Notes: generated by a model not told the origin, from the letters alone. A DNA stretch of 33,797 nt from Ktedonobacterales bacterium (GCA_025450405.1 JANWHL010000085.1:1-33797); one strand, 5' to 3'; counted from the stretch's first letter, positions 1-8,803 are shown. Numbers and translations: made by a program.

Positions 1-111
1 CTGGACGAGAGCATGGCGCGGGCGGCGGACCGGGTCGCCCGCGCCGCCGCGCGCGCGCACCGGCACAGCCTGATCGGGGCGCGGCTCCCGGGCGGGTGGC
101 CGGGCGCCTGA
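1..111 (+). CDS. C-terminal end of an unidentified protein (partial)
   Basis: The plus-strand frame is open from the first base and stops at TGA 109-111, giving a 36-residue alanine/arginine-rich tail that ends in PGGWPGA. The composition (Ala, Arg and Asp in a helical pattern, then Gly/Pro) fits the end of a helical protein, but nothing identifies a family. The stop codon lies inside the first unit of an 18-bp tandem repeat (101-149). Because 18 is a multiple of three, every unit carries the same in-frame TGA. The start is outside the window. It could be a chance open frame, since the stretch is short and GC-rich. Confidence 0.4.
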   Translation: MDESMARAADRVARAAARAHRHSLIGARLPGGWPGA

Positions 112-149
112 AGGGAGCCGGGCGCCTGAAGGGAGCCGGGCGCCTGAAG
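101..149. repeat. 18-bp tandem repeat spanning a stop codon
   Basis: The unit CGGGCGCCTGAAGGGAGC occurs at 101-118 and 119-136, followed by a partial third copy at 137-149. It begins in the last codons of the partial gene at the left edge and continues into the intergenic region, repeating the TGA stop in frame. Confidence 0.9.
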
Positions 150-255
150 ACGCGGCGGGCGTCCGGTGGACGCCCCTACCAAGCCTCCGGCTACGATGGC
201 CACCTACGTGGCCTAAGCGGAGTTGGTGTGAGACCTGGTTGGGGTCATCGTCGCC

Positions 256-300
256 TCGTGCGCCGAGTCGGCCATTATTGTCGTGCGCCGAGTCGGCCAT
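256..300. repeat. 20-bp direct repeat flanking the MFS gene stop
   Basis: The 20-mer TCGTGCGCCGAGTCGGCCAT occurs exactly at 256-275 and 281-300, a 25-bp period. The 281-300 copy encodes the last residues of the minus-strand MFS protein. Its stop codon (275-277) lies at the junction, and the 256-275 copy falls mostly just beyond the gene. Confidence 0.9.
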
Positions 301-1615
301 CAGTGTCGGCCCGGGTGGCGCCGCCCGCCGGACGTGGCGGCAGCGAGCGGATGTTCCGGACGGGCGAGACTATCAGCCAGAGCGACGCGAGCATCACGCC
401 GCACGCGCCGACCGCCAGGGCGAGGCGCGGGGTGGTGATGGTCGCCAGGCCGCCCGCGATCAGCGCGCCCAGCGGACCCACCCCCTGTTCCAGCACCCGC
501 AACGTGGCCGCCGCCCGCCCGAGCATGCGTTCGGGCACGACCGCCTGGCGCAGGCTGGTCTGGGTGATCAGATGGATGGCGATAAAGGCATCACCGAGAA
601 TCTGGGGCGCCGCCATCATGGCGTATGCCACCACCGGCGGGCCACCGGCCAGCGGGATGAGCAGGTCCAGGGCACCGTACACCAGCAGCGTGCCGGCCAG
701 CGTGCGACCAAGACCAAAGCGCCGCGCGACCCGCTCGGCCACGAGCGAGCCGACGAGCGCGCTGATGCCTCCCAGGCCGACCAGGGTACCCACGGCGGCG
801 GCGGAGAGGTGGAGCGTTCGGATAGCAAAGAAGGCGTAGAGCGTGGCGATGAAGTACCCGAAGAACTCGAACGTAGCCATGCTGCCGGCGAGCGCGCGCA
901 GCACCGTATGGCCGACCACCAGGCGCACGCCGTCCAGCGCCTCGCGCGCCAGGCCACTGGACGCTTGGCCGCGGACCGGCCGCGCGGGCTCGGGCACGCG
1001 GATCAGCCGGAGGCTGACCGCTGAAACGACAAACGAGGCCGCGTCAAAGACGATGGCAATGGGTGCGCCGATCCACTGCACGAGCACGCCCGCGACCGAT
1101 GGGCCGCCGATCTCGGCCACGGAGTCGCCAACACCCAGCTTGCCGTTGGCCTCCACCAGGTGGCTCGATGGAACCAGGCCCGGCAGGAAGGCGTGGCCCG
1201 CCACCTCCGCGAAGACCGTGAGCACGCCGACCAGGAACACGACCGCGAAGAGTTGCCAGATGGCGAGCCAGTGGAACGCGAACGCCACGGGGATGGTCAG
1301 GAGCAAGGCCGCGCGCCCGAGATCCGCCGCGATGAGGATGGGCCGGCGCGGGAGGCGATCCACCCAGACGCCCGCCGGGAGGCCGACCAGCAGCACCGGC
1401 GCGGCGCCAAGCGCCGTCAGCAGGCCCATCTGGCCGGCGGTGGCTCCCAGCATGAGCAGGGCGGCCAGCGGGATCGCCGTGCCGCTGATGTGCGAGCCGA
1501 AGGTGGAGACGGTGCGCCCGATCCAGAGCGAGACGAAATCTGGCCGGCGCCAGAGTGAGACGGTGTCGGCCGGATCCGCCGGCGCGCTCGCGCCCGTGGT
1601 GACGCCCTGGTTCAC
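275..1615 (-). CDS. MFS transporter (multidrug or siderophore exporter type)
   Basis: The 446-residue protein is a hydrophobic permease with about twelve predicted membrane segments. It looks like the major facilitator group that includes the EntS enterobactin exporter and macrolide-efflux proteins (MFS_3). An N-terminal segment SLWIGRTVSTFGSHIS is followed by alternating hydrophobic helices. A loop with WVDRLPRRPILI between helices 2 and 3 matches the MFS A-motif (GxxxDRxxRR). It would export small molecules using the proton gradient; the substrate cannot be read. The start is GTG at 1615, with GGGAG six bases upstream. The last residues lie in a direct repeat that brackets the stop codon. 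The gene downstream of its start (1753-2601) is on the same strand, 137 bases away. Confidence 0.9.
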   Translation of the reverse strand: MNQGVTTGASAPADPADTVSLWRRPDFVSLWIGRTVSTFGSHISGTAIPLAALLMLGATAGQMGLLTALGAAPVLLVGLPAGVWVDRLPRRPILIAADLGRAALLLTIPVAFAFHWLAIWQLFAVVFLVGVLTVFAEVAGHAFLPGLVPSSHLVEANGKLGVGDSVAEIGGPSVAGVLVQWIGAPIAIVFDAASFVVSAVSLRLIRVPEPARPVRGQASSGLAREALDGVRLVVGHTVLRALAGSMATFEFFGYFIATLYAFFAIRTLHLSAAAVGTLVGLGGISALVGSLVAERVARRFGLGRTLAGTLLVYGALDLLIPLAGGPPVVAYAMMAAPQILGDAFIAIHLITQTSLRQAVVPERMLGRAAATLRVLEQGVGPLGALIAGGLATITTPRLALAVGACGVMLASLWLIVSPVRNIRSLPPRPAGGATRADTDGRLGARQ

Positions 1616-1752
1616 GCCCTGCTCCCGCGTGGGGGCCGCCGCGGCGGCTCAGACGCGCCGAACGATGCGGCGCGGACTCTCGCACCTACGGTACCACGCG
1701 CGGATTACAGGGTTGTGATCCCGTGGCGACTGGGGCCGCCGGCGCGCCGCGA

Positions 1753-2601
1753 TTACCGGAAGCGCGCGGGCAGGCGACGTCGCAGCGCCGCTACCGGGTA
1801 GAGGGGATCGGGCGGCAGGCCGCGGGCCGCCCGGTTCACGGCCCGCAACAGGGTGCTCCGCTGCCGGCGGTCGCGCACGACCACGACGATCAGGCGGGCC
1901 AGCGCGCTGGGGGAGACCGCGGGTGCGGTGACGGCGGCGCGGGTCTCGGCGCTCAGAATGACGTACGCATGGTGGCTTGACGCGCGCCGGTCCACGAGGA
2001 CATCATCCAGCAAGTGGGCATGGTGGGCGTCGAGGACGACGACCAGCGGATGGGGACTGCGGCGCAGAACGCCCAGGGCCGCGGTCTCGTCCGCCGCCGC
2101 GACGACTCGATAGCCCGCGGCGGCGAGCATGGCGCTGAGGCGCGCGCGCGCCCGAGGGTCCTTTTCCACCACCAGCACGTGCGTGCCGATGCGCGTGCCC
2201 AGGTTCCACCCCCACCGCGCGCTGAAGCCGAGCGCCGCCAGCGGCGCGAGCACGGCCAGCGCGAGCACACCCAGCATGGCGTGGGGCGCGAGGTTCGTGG
2301 CGATCTGGGGGAGGCGCGCGGCCACCACCGCGACCGCCGGCAAGCCTGATATGCCCAGGGCGGTGCAGGTGCCGAGCATGACCGCCCAGGCCCAGCGGTG
2401 CGCCATGCCCGCCAGCGAGATGGCCGCGAGACCGGTGGCATACGCGACGGCGAGGGCCGCCAGCAGCGCGATGGATGCCGGCGGAGCGGCGCCACGCACG
2501 CCGGGGACGCAGCCGACGCAGGCGCCGGACACCCCCAGCACCACGGAGACACCGAGCAGGAGCAGGCTGACCACCGCGAGCGCGCGGACGATGTGGACCA
2601 C
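1753..2601 (-). CDS. Membrane protein with C-terminal degenerate receiver (REC-like) domain
   Basis: I chose GTG 2601 because AGGT/GGAGGT (2607-2612) lies five bases upstream, giving 282 residues; an open frame continues upstream but looks non-coding. Residues about 7-29, 41-64, 71-97 and 108-127 are hydrophobic and probably form four membrane helices. From residue 141 the sequence HVLVVEKDPRARARLSAML resembles beta-1 and alpha-1 of a response-regulator receiver. Asp191 (VVVLDAHH) sits at the phospho-acceptor position and Ser217 (VILSAE) at the switch Thr/Ser position. The acidic pair is reduced to Glu146-Lys-Asp148, and the conserved Lys of beta-5 is missing. I infer a membrane-tethered pseudo-receiver that may sense protein partners rather than carry out normal phosphotransfer. 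No kinase gene is adjacent. Confidence 0.7.
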   Translation of the reverse strand: MVHIVRALAVVSLLLLGVSVVLGVSGACVGCVPGVRGAAPPASIALLAALAVAYATGLAAISLAGMAHRWAWAVMLGTCTALGISGLPAVAVVAARLPQIATNLAPHAMLGVLALAVLAPLAALGFSARWGWNLGTRIGTHVLVVEKDPRARARLSAMLAAAGYRVVAAADETAALGVLRRSPHPLVVVLDAHHAHLLDDVLVDRRASSHHAYVILSAETRAAVTAPAVSPSALARLIVVVVRDRRQRSTLLRAVNRAARGLPPDPLYPVAALRRRLPARFR

Positions 2602-2904
2602 GGGACACCTCCAGACTCTCGCGCTGTTCGCCGGATGCCCGGGCACGGGCGTAACCGCCCACGCATGGGCATAGCCACGACGTGGGCCAGGGAGGCTCGG
2701 CCAGGGGGCACGGGCGCGACCAAGGGGGCACGGGCGCGACCAGGGGCGGAGGCCGGGGCAGAAAGGGTCCACCCGGAGTGTCGGCTCGGGACATGCTCAA
2801 CTGTACGGGGCGGGCAGCATACGCCATGCCAACCCAGCCGTTGCCGGCGCACGCGTATACTCACGCTGGTCACCGGTGGAAACGGCAGCGGATGGAGATG
2901 GAAC
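2602..2904. other. Divergent intergenic region with 20-bp tandem repeat and candidate hisS -10
   Basis: This region separates the minus-strand pseudo-receiver gene from hisS. It carries the pseudo-receiver ribosome-binding site at 2607-2612. A 20-bp direct repeat (AGGGGGCACGGGCGCGAC core) lies at 2701-2720 and 2721-2740. A TATACT hexamer at 2856-2861 is placed like a -10 element 44 bases before the hisS start, but no good -35 lies 16-18 bases upstream of it. I saw no T-box, although one is common before bacterial tRNA-synthetase genes in Gram-positives. Confidence 0.6.
2701..2740. repeat. 20-bp tandem repeat, two copies
   Basis: 2701-2720 and 2721-2740 differ only at the second base; both contain AGGGGGCACGGGCGCGAC. 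They lie in the divergent intergenic region, 165 bases upstream of the hisS start. Confidence 0.9.
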
Positions 2905-4215
2905 ATGGCGAGTGGGACAACCAGACTCAGCACAGCCCCCTATCGCGGCACACGCGACTTCCTGCCGGACGAGATGTCCGTGCGCGGGCAGGTCTACGGG
3001 CGTCTCTTTGCGGTCATCGAGTCGTTCGGGTACGTGCGCTACGACGGCCCGACCCTCGAGCCGGTGGAGATCTACGAGGCGAAATCGGGGCAGGAGCTGG
3101 TCAACGAGCAGCTCTACCGCCTCACCGACCGTGGCGGCCGCACGCTGGCCCTGCGCCCGGAGATGACTCCCACCGTGGCGCGCATGGTCGCCGGCCACGC
3201 CGCGCGCATCGCGCTCCCCGCCCGCTGGTATTCGTTCGCCCACTTCCACCGCTACGAGCGTCCCCAGCGGGGTCGTGTGCGTGAGCACTGGCAGATCAAC
3301 GTGGACATCTTCGGCGCGGAATCGCCTGAGGCCGAGGTGGAGATCTTCGCGCTCATCCACCGCATGTTCGCCGCGCTGGGCGCCGCGCCCGCGGACTACG
3401 TGTTGCGCGCGAGCGACCGCGCGCTGGTCCAGGCGGCCCTGGTGCGCTATGCTGGCATTGGGCACGAGGCGATGCGCGAAGTCTTCCGCGTGCTGGACCG
3501 CTGGGAGAAGTATCCGCTGGCGGAGAACCAGGCGCTGCTGGCCGCGGCTGGCCTCACCGCCGACCAGATCGCGCGCGTGGGCGAGGTGGTGGGCATGGAT
3601 TTCGCGCGCTTCCGGGATCTGGTGACTGACGCCGAGCTGGACGCCTCCAACCTCGGGCGCATCCTCCGCGACGGCCTGCTGGATGGGCCGCTGGCGTTCG
3701 ATCCGCTGATCGTGCGCGGCTTCGAGTACTACACCTCCACGGTCTTCGAGGTCTTCGACAGCGCGCCCGAGAATCGCCGCTCGCTCTTTGGTGGCGGGCG
3801 CTACGACAACCTGGCCGGTCTCTTCAGCGATCGCCGCATCCCCGGCATCGGGTTCGGGATGGGGGATGTCACGCTCTTCGACTTCCTCGGGACGCACGGC
3901 CTCCTCCCCGAAGCGCGGACCGCGCCGGACGTGGCGCTCCTGCCATTGGAAGCGGCCAGCCGCACCGAGCTGCTGACGCTCGCGGCCGAGCTGCGCGCGG
4001 CGGGGCTGCGGGTGGTCACGCCGCTCGCGAGCCGGGGTGTGGGCAAGGACCTGAAGGACGCCGCGCGACAGGGGGCACGGTACGCGGTCCTGCTGCTGCC
4101 CGACGAGCTGGCCCGCGGCGCGGTGATTGTGCGCGACCTCGCGCGCGGGGAGCAGCGCGAGGTGCCGCGCGAGCGTGTGGTGGAGGTGGTGCGGGCGGAG
4201 GCGACCCTCTCGTAA
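2905..4215 (+). CDS. hisS: Histidyl-tRNA synthetase (class II), atypical motif 3
   Basis: The 436-residue protein charges tRNA-His with histidine in the cytoplasm. The class II core is clear: RGTRDFLPDE near residue 14, LRPEMTPTVAR at 83-93, motif 2 around FHRYERPQRGRVREHWQINVDIFG (114-137), the histidine-binding motif VRGFEYYTSTVFE (270-282) with Arg271, and GGGRYDNL (297-303). Residues about 340-430 form the anticodon-binding domain (KDLKDAARQGARYAVLLLPDE), which argues against the regulatory paralogue HisZ. Motif 3 usually ends G-(L/M)-E-R, but here reads GIGFGMGDVTLFDFL, so the motif 3 arginine is absent. ATG 2905 was chosen because GGAG lies seven bases upstream and homology starts at once; the frame is open further upstream without coding character. 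It is monocistronic and converges on the lipoprotein gene at 4249. Confidence 0.92.
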   Translation: MASGTTRLSTAPYRGTRDFLPDEMSVRGQVYGRLFAVIESFGYVRYDGPTLEPVEIYEAKSGQELVNEQLYRLTDRGGRTLALRPEMTPTVARMVAGHAARIALPARWYSFAHFHRYERPQRGRVREHWQINVDIFGAESPEAEVEIFALIHRMFAALGAAPADYVLRASDRALVQAALVRYAGIGHEAMREVFRVLDRWEKYPLAENQALLAAAGLTADQIARVGEVVGMDFARFRDLVTDAELDASNLGRILRDGLLDGPLAFDPLIVRGFEYYTSTVFEVFDSAPENRRSLFGGGRYDNLAGLFSDRRIPGIGFGMGDVTLFDFLGTHGLLPEARTAPDVALLPLEAASRTELLTLAAELRAAGLRVVTPLASRGVGKDLKDAARQGARYAVLLLPDELARGAVIVRDLARGEQREVPRERVVEVVRAEATLS

Positions 4216-4225
4216 GAGGACACAA

Positions 4226-4240
4226 TCGCGCGCCGCGCGA
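4226..4240. terminator. Short palindrome between convergent genes, possible bidirectional terminator
   Basis: TCGCGCG and CGCGCGA flank a single central base in the 33-base gap between the stop codons of hisS and the lipoprotein gene. The stem would be all G-C apart from one A-T pair. There is no T tract, so intrinsic termination is uncertain; the location is the main argument. Confidence 0.3.
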
Positions 4241-4248
4241 CCACCGGC

Positions 4249-5028
4249 TTAGCTGCCGAGATAGACGATGCGGGCCTCCATGGCCACGCGGCCAGGCGCC
4301 GCCGCCGTGCCGAGGAAGACGGGATCGCCTGGCAGGAAGTTGAGCCGCTGGATGTCGCACGGGCAATGCGAGAGGTGCTCGCTGATGGTCACGATCAGCG
4401 CCGGGTGGTTGAAGGGCGTCGGATCGGTCATGTGGAGGCCCTCGTTAAAGATGAGCACGCCCGACCGCAATTGTTCGAGGGTGATGTTGCCGGGCAGCGG
4501 CACGCCCGTGAGCGACTTGATGATCGAGACCGCCCCCGAGAAGCAGCCCTTGCGCGTGGGCGTGTCGGCGGTGTAGAGGGGCGCGGTGGGCCCGACGCCC
4601 GTAAACTGACCAGGGGTCGCGGTGACCACCGGGTGCAGGGGGTCTTGCGTGTAGAGCGTCCAGCCTGCCACTGTTTGCTGGTCATCGGGATTGCAATTCT
4701 TGAAGGTCTCTACCAGATACGCGACGTCAGCTTTCCCGGTGCCGATCTCGCCGATCAGCCCGTTCATCACGCACTTCAAATACGGATTGAACTCGACCGC
4801 GTCGCTGGGCTGGTAGCTGTAATTGAGGCCCTGGGCGCGACACACCGATGCCACGGTGGTGCCCTCCGGCACAGGCGTTCCGCTGTGGCCAACGTTGATC
4901 CCGCCGACCCCACAACTGGCCAGAGCGCTCGCGGCGCCCATCATCAGCGCGGCGGCGAGCGCCGCCCGGCGCGCCAGCGCTCCTGGAAACCGGTCTCTCA
5001 GGACCGACCCCACGCGGCGATGTTCCAT
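4249..5028 (-). CDS. Predicted lipoprotein of unknown function
   Basis: The 259-residue protein starts at ATG 5028, with AGGAGG eight bases upstream (within 5036-5042). A basic N-terminus (MEHRRVGSVLRDRFPGALARR) and a hydrophobic stretch lead to the lipobox LASC, with Cys39 as the expected lipidation site, so it should be anchored on the outer face of the membrane. The mature part contains six or more cysteines (CRAQG, LKCVM, NCNPDD, KGCFS, HCPCD), suggesting disulfides or metal binding. The C-terminal part, LNFLPGDPVFLGTAAAPGRVAMEARIVYLGS, is beta-rich. I do not recognise the family. It is divergent from the LuxR-type regulator and shares its 227-bp upstream region. Confidence 0.75.
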   Translation of the reverse strand: MEHRRVGSVLRDRFPGALARRAALAAALMMGAASALASCGVGGINVGHSGTPVPEGTTVASVCRAQGLNYSYQPSDAVEFNPYLKCVMNGLIGEIGTGKADVAYLVETFKNCNPDDQQTVAGWTLYTQDPLHPVVTATPGQFTGVGPTAPLYTADTPTRKGCFSGAVSIIKSLTGVPLPGNITLEQLRSGVLIFNEGLHMTDPTPFNHPALIVTISEHLSHCPCDIQRLNFLPGDPVFLGTAAAPGRVAMEARIVYLGS

Positions 5029-5255
5029 GCGGCTACCCTCCTGGCGAACGCTGATACGTGCCGGGAGGCGGCGCTTGCGCAATCTGTGCCAGCGTGGGGC
5101 GTGGGGGCTGGGAACTGGGGCACCGAACGATCGTCGCGGCGTCGTACTATATCGGTAGCCGCGCCAGATCGATGGCCGCGCCCGGCAGCTGGCGCGCATC
5201 CCTTGGCGCGTGTGGGGAAGCGATGCGGCACGTGCGCGGCCGCGGGAGTACGCAG

Positions 5256-8200
5256 ATGGCGGTGACCTTCGGCAAACCGATCGTCTGCCCGGTGATCGTC
5301 GGCCGGGATTGGCATCTCGCCGCGCTGCGCCGCTGTGTGGACGATGTGCGCGCCGGCGCCGGCCAGGTGCTGTTGGTTCCTGGAGAAGCGGGCGTCGGCA
5401 AGTCGCGGCTAGTTGGCGAGCTACGGACGCTCTGCCAGCGCGAGGGCTGGCTGGTGCTGGAGGGCGGCTGCTTCGAGCATGCGCGCTCCCTGCCGTACGG
5501 ACCGCTCCTCGACCTCTTGCGCGGGTATGCGGTGGCGCGGACCCCTGAGGAGTTGACCGCGAGTCTTGGCTCCTCTGCCCGCGACGTGGCGGCGCTCCTG
5601 CCCGAGCTTGCCTCTCGTCTCCCCGCGATGCCGCCCGAGCCACCCCTGGGACCCGAGCAAGCGAAGCGCCACCGTTTCGACGCGCTCGCCCAGGTCTTCG
5701 TCGATCTCGCCGCGCGCGCGCCGCTCCTCGTGGTGGTGGAGGATCTCCACTGGGCCGACGTCGCCAGTGTCGAGTTCCTCGCCTGGCTCGCTCCGCGACT
5801 CCCCTCTCGCCCGATCTTGCTCGCCTTGACCTATCGCGGCGACGAGATCGGCAGTGCTCCGCGGCACCTGCTGGCCCAGCTCGACCGCGCCCGCGTGGCG
5901 AGCGAGCTCCCGCTCGAGCCGCTCAGCGCCGCCGAGGTCGCCGACATGCTCAGCGCCACCTTCCAGCTCGTGCGCCCAGTGCGTGCGGACTTCCTGACGG
6001 CGCTCTACGGCCTCACCGAAGGCAATCCGTTCTTCGTCGAAGAGAGCCTCAAGTCGCTGGTCATGGCGGGCGAGATTTTCTATGAAGACGGTCGCTGGGA
6101 TCGCAAGGCTGTCGATGAGCTGCACATCCCACGGAGCGTTCAGGACGCCGTCCGCCGGCGCTCGAAGCATCTCAGCGCCACGGGCCGCGACCTGCTCGCC
6201 GTGGCCGCCGTCGCCGGCCAGCGCTTCGCCTTCGCGCTGCTGGCCGATGTCACCGCCCTGCCCGAGGCCGTGCTGCTGCCCGCGCTCAAGGAATTGGTGG
6301 CGGCTCAGCTCATCGTCGAAGTCTCGGCCGAGCGCTTCGGCTTTCGCCACGCCCTGACGCGTCAGGCGATCTACGGCGAGCTGCTCGCGCGCGAGCGCCG
6401 CACGCGACATCGTCAGGTCGCGGATGCGATCGAACGACTGTACGGCCGGACGTCCGAGGAGGTCCTCGCGGACCTCGCCTACCACACCTACGCGGCCGAG
6501 GACTGGGAACGGGCGCTGGACTTTGCCGTACGGGCCGGCGAGCGATCACTCGCCCTCTACGCCCCGCGCGCGGCGGTCGACCACTTTTCGCGCGCCCTGG
6601 TTGCCGCCGCCCATCTCGGCCGCGATCCGGCGCTGTCGGTCTACCGCGGTCGCGGCCAGGCATTCGAGATCCTCGGCGATCTGCCCGCGGCGCGGAGCGA
6701 CTACGAAGCGGCGCTGCGCGCGGCGCGCGCGGCCAGCCTCTGGCGCGAGGAGTGGCACGTCCTGCTCGATCTGGGATTGCTTTGGTCTGGTGAGGACTAT
6801 GCCCAGACGGGCGAGTATTATCGGCAGGCGCACGAGCTGGCGACGCGTGAAGGCGACCGCGAGTCGGTGGCGCACAGCCTGAATCGGCTGGGCAACTGGC
6901 ACCTGAACGTGGACGAGCCGCACGAGGCACTGCGCGATCACGAACGGGCACTGGCCATCTTCACGGCGGACGGCCTGACGCGCGGGATCGCCGAAACCGA
7001 GGATCTCCTCGGCATGGCGGGACTCCTCAGCAACGAGCCCGCGCGCGGCGCCCAGGCCTGCGCCCGCGCCATCCCCATCTGGCGCGAGCTGGGGGACCGG
7101 CGCATGCTCTCGTCCACCCTGACCACGCGTGCGGTCAGCGGGCTGGTGTACCAAACGGAGGCCATGCGGGCTATCGCCGCCGACCGTGCGGGCGATCTGT
7201 CCGCCGCGGAAGAGGCGTTGCGGCTGGCGCGCGACATCCAGTGGCGAGCTGGCGAGGCATTCGCGCTCATCACTCTGGCCGCCTGCCTTGGGCCGCGTGG
7301 CGAGCTCGGCCGCGCCCTGGAGATGCTGGTGGAAGGCCAGGTGGTCGCCGAAGAGATCGGCCACCGCCAGTGGATGGCGGGAAACAACTGGGCGCTCGCG
7401 CACGTGTATCTCGACCTGGGCGCCCTCGACGCGGCCCGCGAGGCGGTTGAGCGGTCTTGGACGCTCGCCTGTCAGCTCGACTCGGCGCACTGGCGCGGCG
7501 CTGCCGCCGGCTGCCTCGCCTCGGTCTGTATTGCCCAAGGCGACCTCCAGCGCGCGGCGGCCGTGCTCGACGCGGCGTTGCCGCCGGGGACACCGCCCCG
7601 CTCCTATGGACGCCTGGAAGCCCTGCGTGGGCGGATCGAGCTCGATCTGGCCCGCGGCGATGCGTCCGCCGCCCTCGCCGCTTGCGTGGACCAGGGAGCG
7701 CTCGCCCCCCTCGACCAGGGCGACATGCCGCGCCTGCGCTTGCTCGCCGGTCTGGCGCTCGAAGCGCTCGATCGGCGGGACGAGGCCCGCGCCGCCCTCG
7801 AGGCGGCGCTCGTCGTGGCCCGCGCGCAGGGCTGGCGCATGCTCCACTGGCGCATCGGCGCACGGCTGGCCGCGCTCTATCGCGAAGCAGGTCGCCAGGA
7901 GCAAGCGGATCGGCACGCCGCCGAGGCGCGCGCGCTGATCGACGCTGTCGCCGCCAGCGTGCCCGATGAGAGTCTCCGCCGCGGGTTCCTCGCCAGCGCG
8001 CTCGCCGCGCTTCCCAGCCCCCCAGCCCGCCCCGCCGTACGCCCGGAAACGCCCGCGTTTGGCGGCCTCACCGCCCGCGAGCGCGAGGTGGCCCGCCTGG
8101 TCGCCGCCGGTAAGTCGAACCGCGCCATCGCCGCGGAGTTGGTGCTCAGCGAGCGCACCGTGGAGTCGCACGTCACCAACATCCTCGGCAAGCTCGGCTT

Positions 8201-8261
8201 CACATCGCGCACGCAGATCGCCACCTGGGCGCTGGCGGCCAGCCTCGCCACCAGCGGCTGA
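5256..8261 (+). CDS. LuxR-family transcriptional regulator with MalT-like AAA/STAND ATPase and TPR domains
   Basis: This 1001-residue protein has the architecture of large LuxR (LAL/MalT-like) activators. An N-terminal NTPase has Walker A GEAGVGKS (43-50) and Walker B LLVVVEDLHWAD (157-168). A winged-helix-like region follows to about 400, then a long series of TPR-like helical repeats (about 420-900). The C-terminal LuxR helix-turn-helix spans 936-1001 (LTAREREVARLVAAGKSNRAIAAEL, then SERTVESHVTNILGKLGF). Such proteins bind ATP and a ligand or partner, oligomerise and activate promoters. ATG 5256 has GGGAG seven bases upstream; ATG 5223, adding 11 residues, is a plausible alternative behind GGGGAAG. 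It precedes four co-oriented small-molecule enzyme genes, which are possible targets, but that link is inference. Confidence 0.9.
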   Translation: MAVTFGKPIVCPVIVGRDWHLAALRRCVDDVRAGAGQVLLVPGEAGVGKSRLVGELRTLCQREGWLVLEGGCFEHARSLPYGPLLDLLRGYAVARTPEELTASLGSSARDVAALLPELASRLPAMPPEPPLGPEQAKRHRFDALAQVFVDLAARAPLLVVVEDLHWADVASVEFLAWLAPRLPSRPILLALTYRGDEIGSAPRHLLAQLDRARVASELPLEPLSAAEVADMLSATFQLVRPVRADFLTALYGLTEGNPFFVEESLKSLVMAGEIFYEDGRWDRKAVDELHIPRSVQDAVRRRSKHLSATGRDLLAVAAVAGQRFAFALLADVTALPEAVLLPALKELVAAQLIVEVSAERFGFRHALTRQAIYGELLARERRTRHRQVADAIERLYGRTSEEVLADLAYHTYAAEDWERALDFAVRAGERSLALYAPRAAVDHFSRALVAAAHLGRDPALSVYRGRGQAFEILGDLPAARSDYEAALRAARAASLWREEWHVLLDLGLLWSGEDYAQTGEYYRQAHELATREGDRESVAHSLNRLGNWHLNVDEPHEALRDHERALAIFTADGLTRGIAETEDLLGMAGLLSNEPARGAQACARAIPIWRELGDRRMLSSTLTTRAVSGLVYQTEAMRAIAADRAGDLSAAEEALRLARDIQWRAGEAFALITLAACLGPRGELGRALEMLVEGQVVAEEIGHRQWMAGNNWALAHVYLDLGALDAAREAVERSWTLACQLDSAHWRGAAAGCLASVCIAQGDLQRAAAVLDAALPPGTPPRSYGRLEALRGRIELDLARGDASAALAACVDQGALAPLDQGDMPRLRLLAGLALEALDRRDEARAALEAALVVARAQGWRMLHWRIGARLAALYREAGRQEQADRHAAEARALIDAVAASVPDESLRRGFLASALAALPSPPARPAVRPETPAFGGLTAREREVARLVAAGKSNRAIAAELVLSERTVESHVTNILGKLGFTSRTQIATWALAASLATSG

Positions 8262-8502
8262 TGCCATAGTCCGCATCGAGTGGGAGAGGGGCCGGGGTCC
8301 CCCAGTGGGGGCTGGGGGTGAGATCTCCGTACCCACCACCGCCGCCAGTGGCATATCTCCGTACCGCCCTCGCTCGTGATTCCGTAGTTCCCACGATGCC
8401 GGGCACGGCAGATTCAGGTACGCTGGTCACTGATGGCGCCGCGGCACGGGGCTGGGGCGCCGGTGAACCGGCATCGTCAACGCGGAAAGGACCAGGCACC
8501 AC

Positions 8503-8796
8503 ATGTACGGCACGATCGCGCGGATGCACATCCGGCCAGGCGCCGACCAGGAGTTCCAACGGCAGTTGAGCGCCTACGAATCGCTCAACGTTCCCGGCTT
8601 CGTGAGTACCTCCATGTATCGGACGGACGCCGATCCCACCGTCTTTTACATGGTCGTCGCGTTTGAGTCGAAGGACGCATACTGGGCCAACGCCCGCAGC
8701 CCCGAGCAGGATGCGCGTTTTAAGGAGATGCGCGCTCTGCTGGCGAGCGATCCGGAGTGGCACGACGGTGAGATTGTGGGATCCGTCACCCAGTAG
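8503..8796 (+). CDS. ABM-type (antibiotic biosynthesis monooxygenase-like) dimeric alpha-beta barrel protein
   Basis: The 97-residue protein MYGTIARMHIRPGADQEFQR... has the single ferredoxin-like fold pattern of ABM domains: an N-terminal beta strand with R-x-x-x-RPG, a helix, a central strand (FVSTSMYRTDADPTVFYMVVAFESKDAYWANA) and a C-terminal helix (PEQDARFKEMRALL). The YxxVxFESxxAYxAN segment is typical. Members are small cytoplasmic dimers used as monooxygenases, heme-degrading enzymes or stress proteins; which applies cannot be read. The ribosome-binding site is weak (GGAAAGGA about 12 bases upstream). It starts a plus-strand run with the DinB, SnoaL and flavin oxidase genes. A strong hairpin follows the stop codon by seven bases. 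Confidence 0.75.
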   Translation: MYGTIARMHIRPGADQEFQRQLSAYESLNVPGFVSTSMYRTDADPTVFYMVVAFESKDAYWANARSPEQDARFKEMRALLASDPEWHDGEIVGSVTQ

Positions 8797-8803
8797 CGCG
8801 CCA

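Noticed and set aside
2780..2904. T-box riboswitch before hisS
   Set aside because: I looked for the conserved T-box sequence (GGGTGGNACCGCG-like) and a specifier stem and saw neither.
4216..5643. 464-codon minus-strand open frame as a single protein
   Set aside because: Everything before residue 206 is Arg/Pro-rich with no motifs; the lipoprotein signal and strong AGGAGG put the start at 5028.
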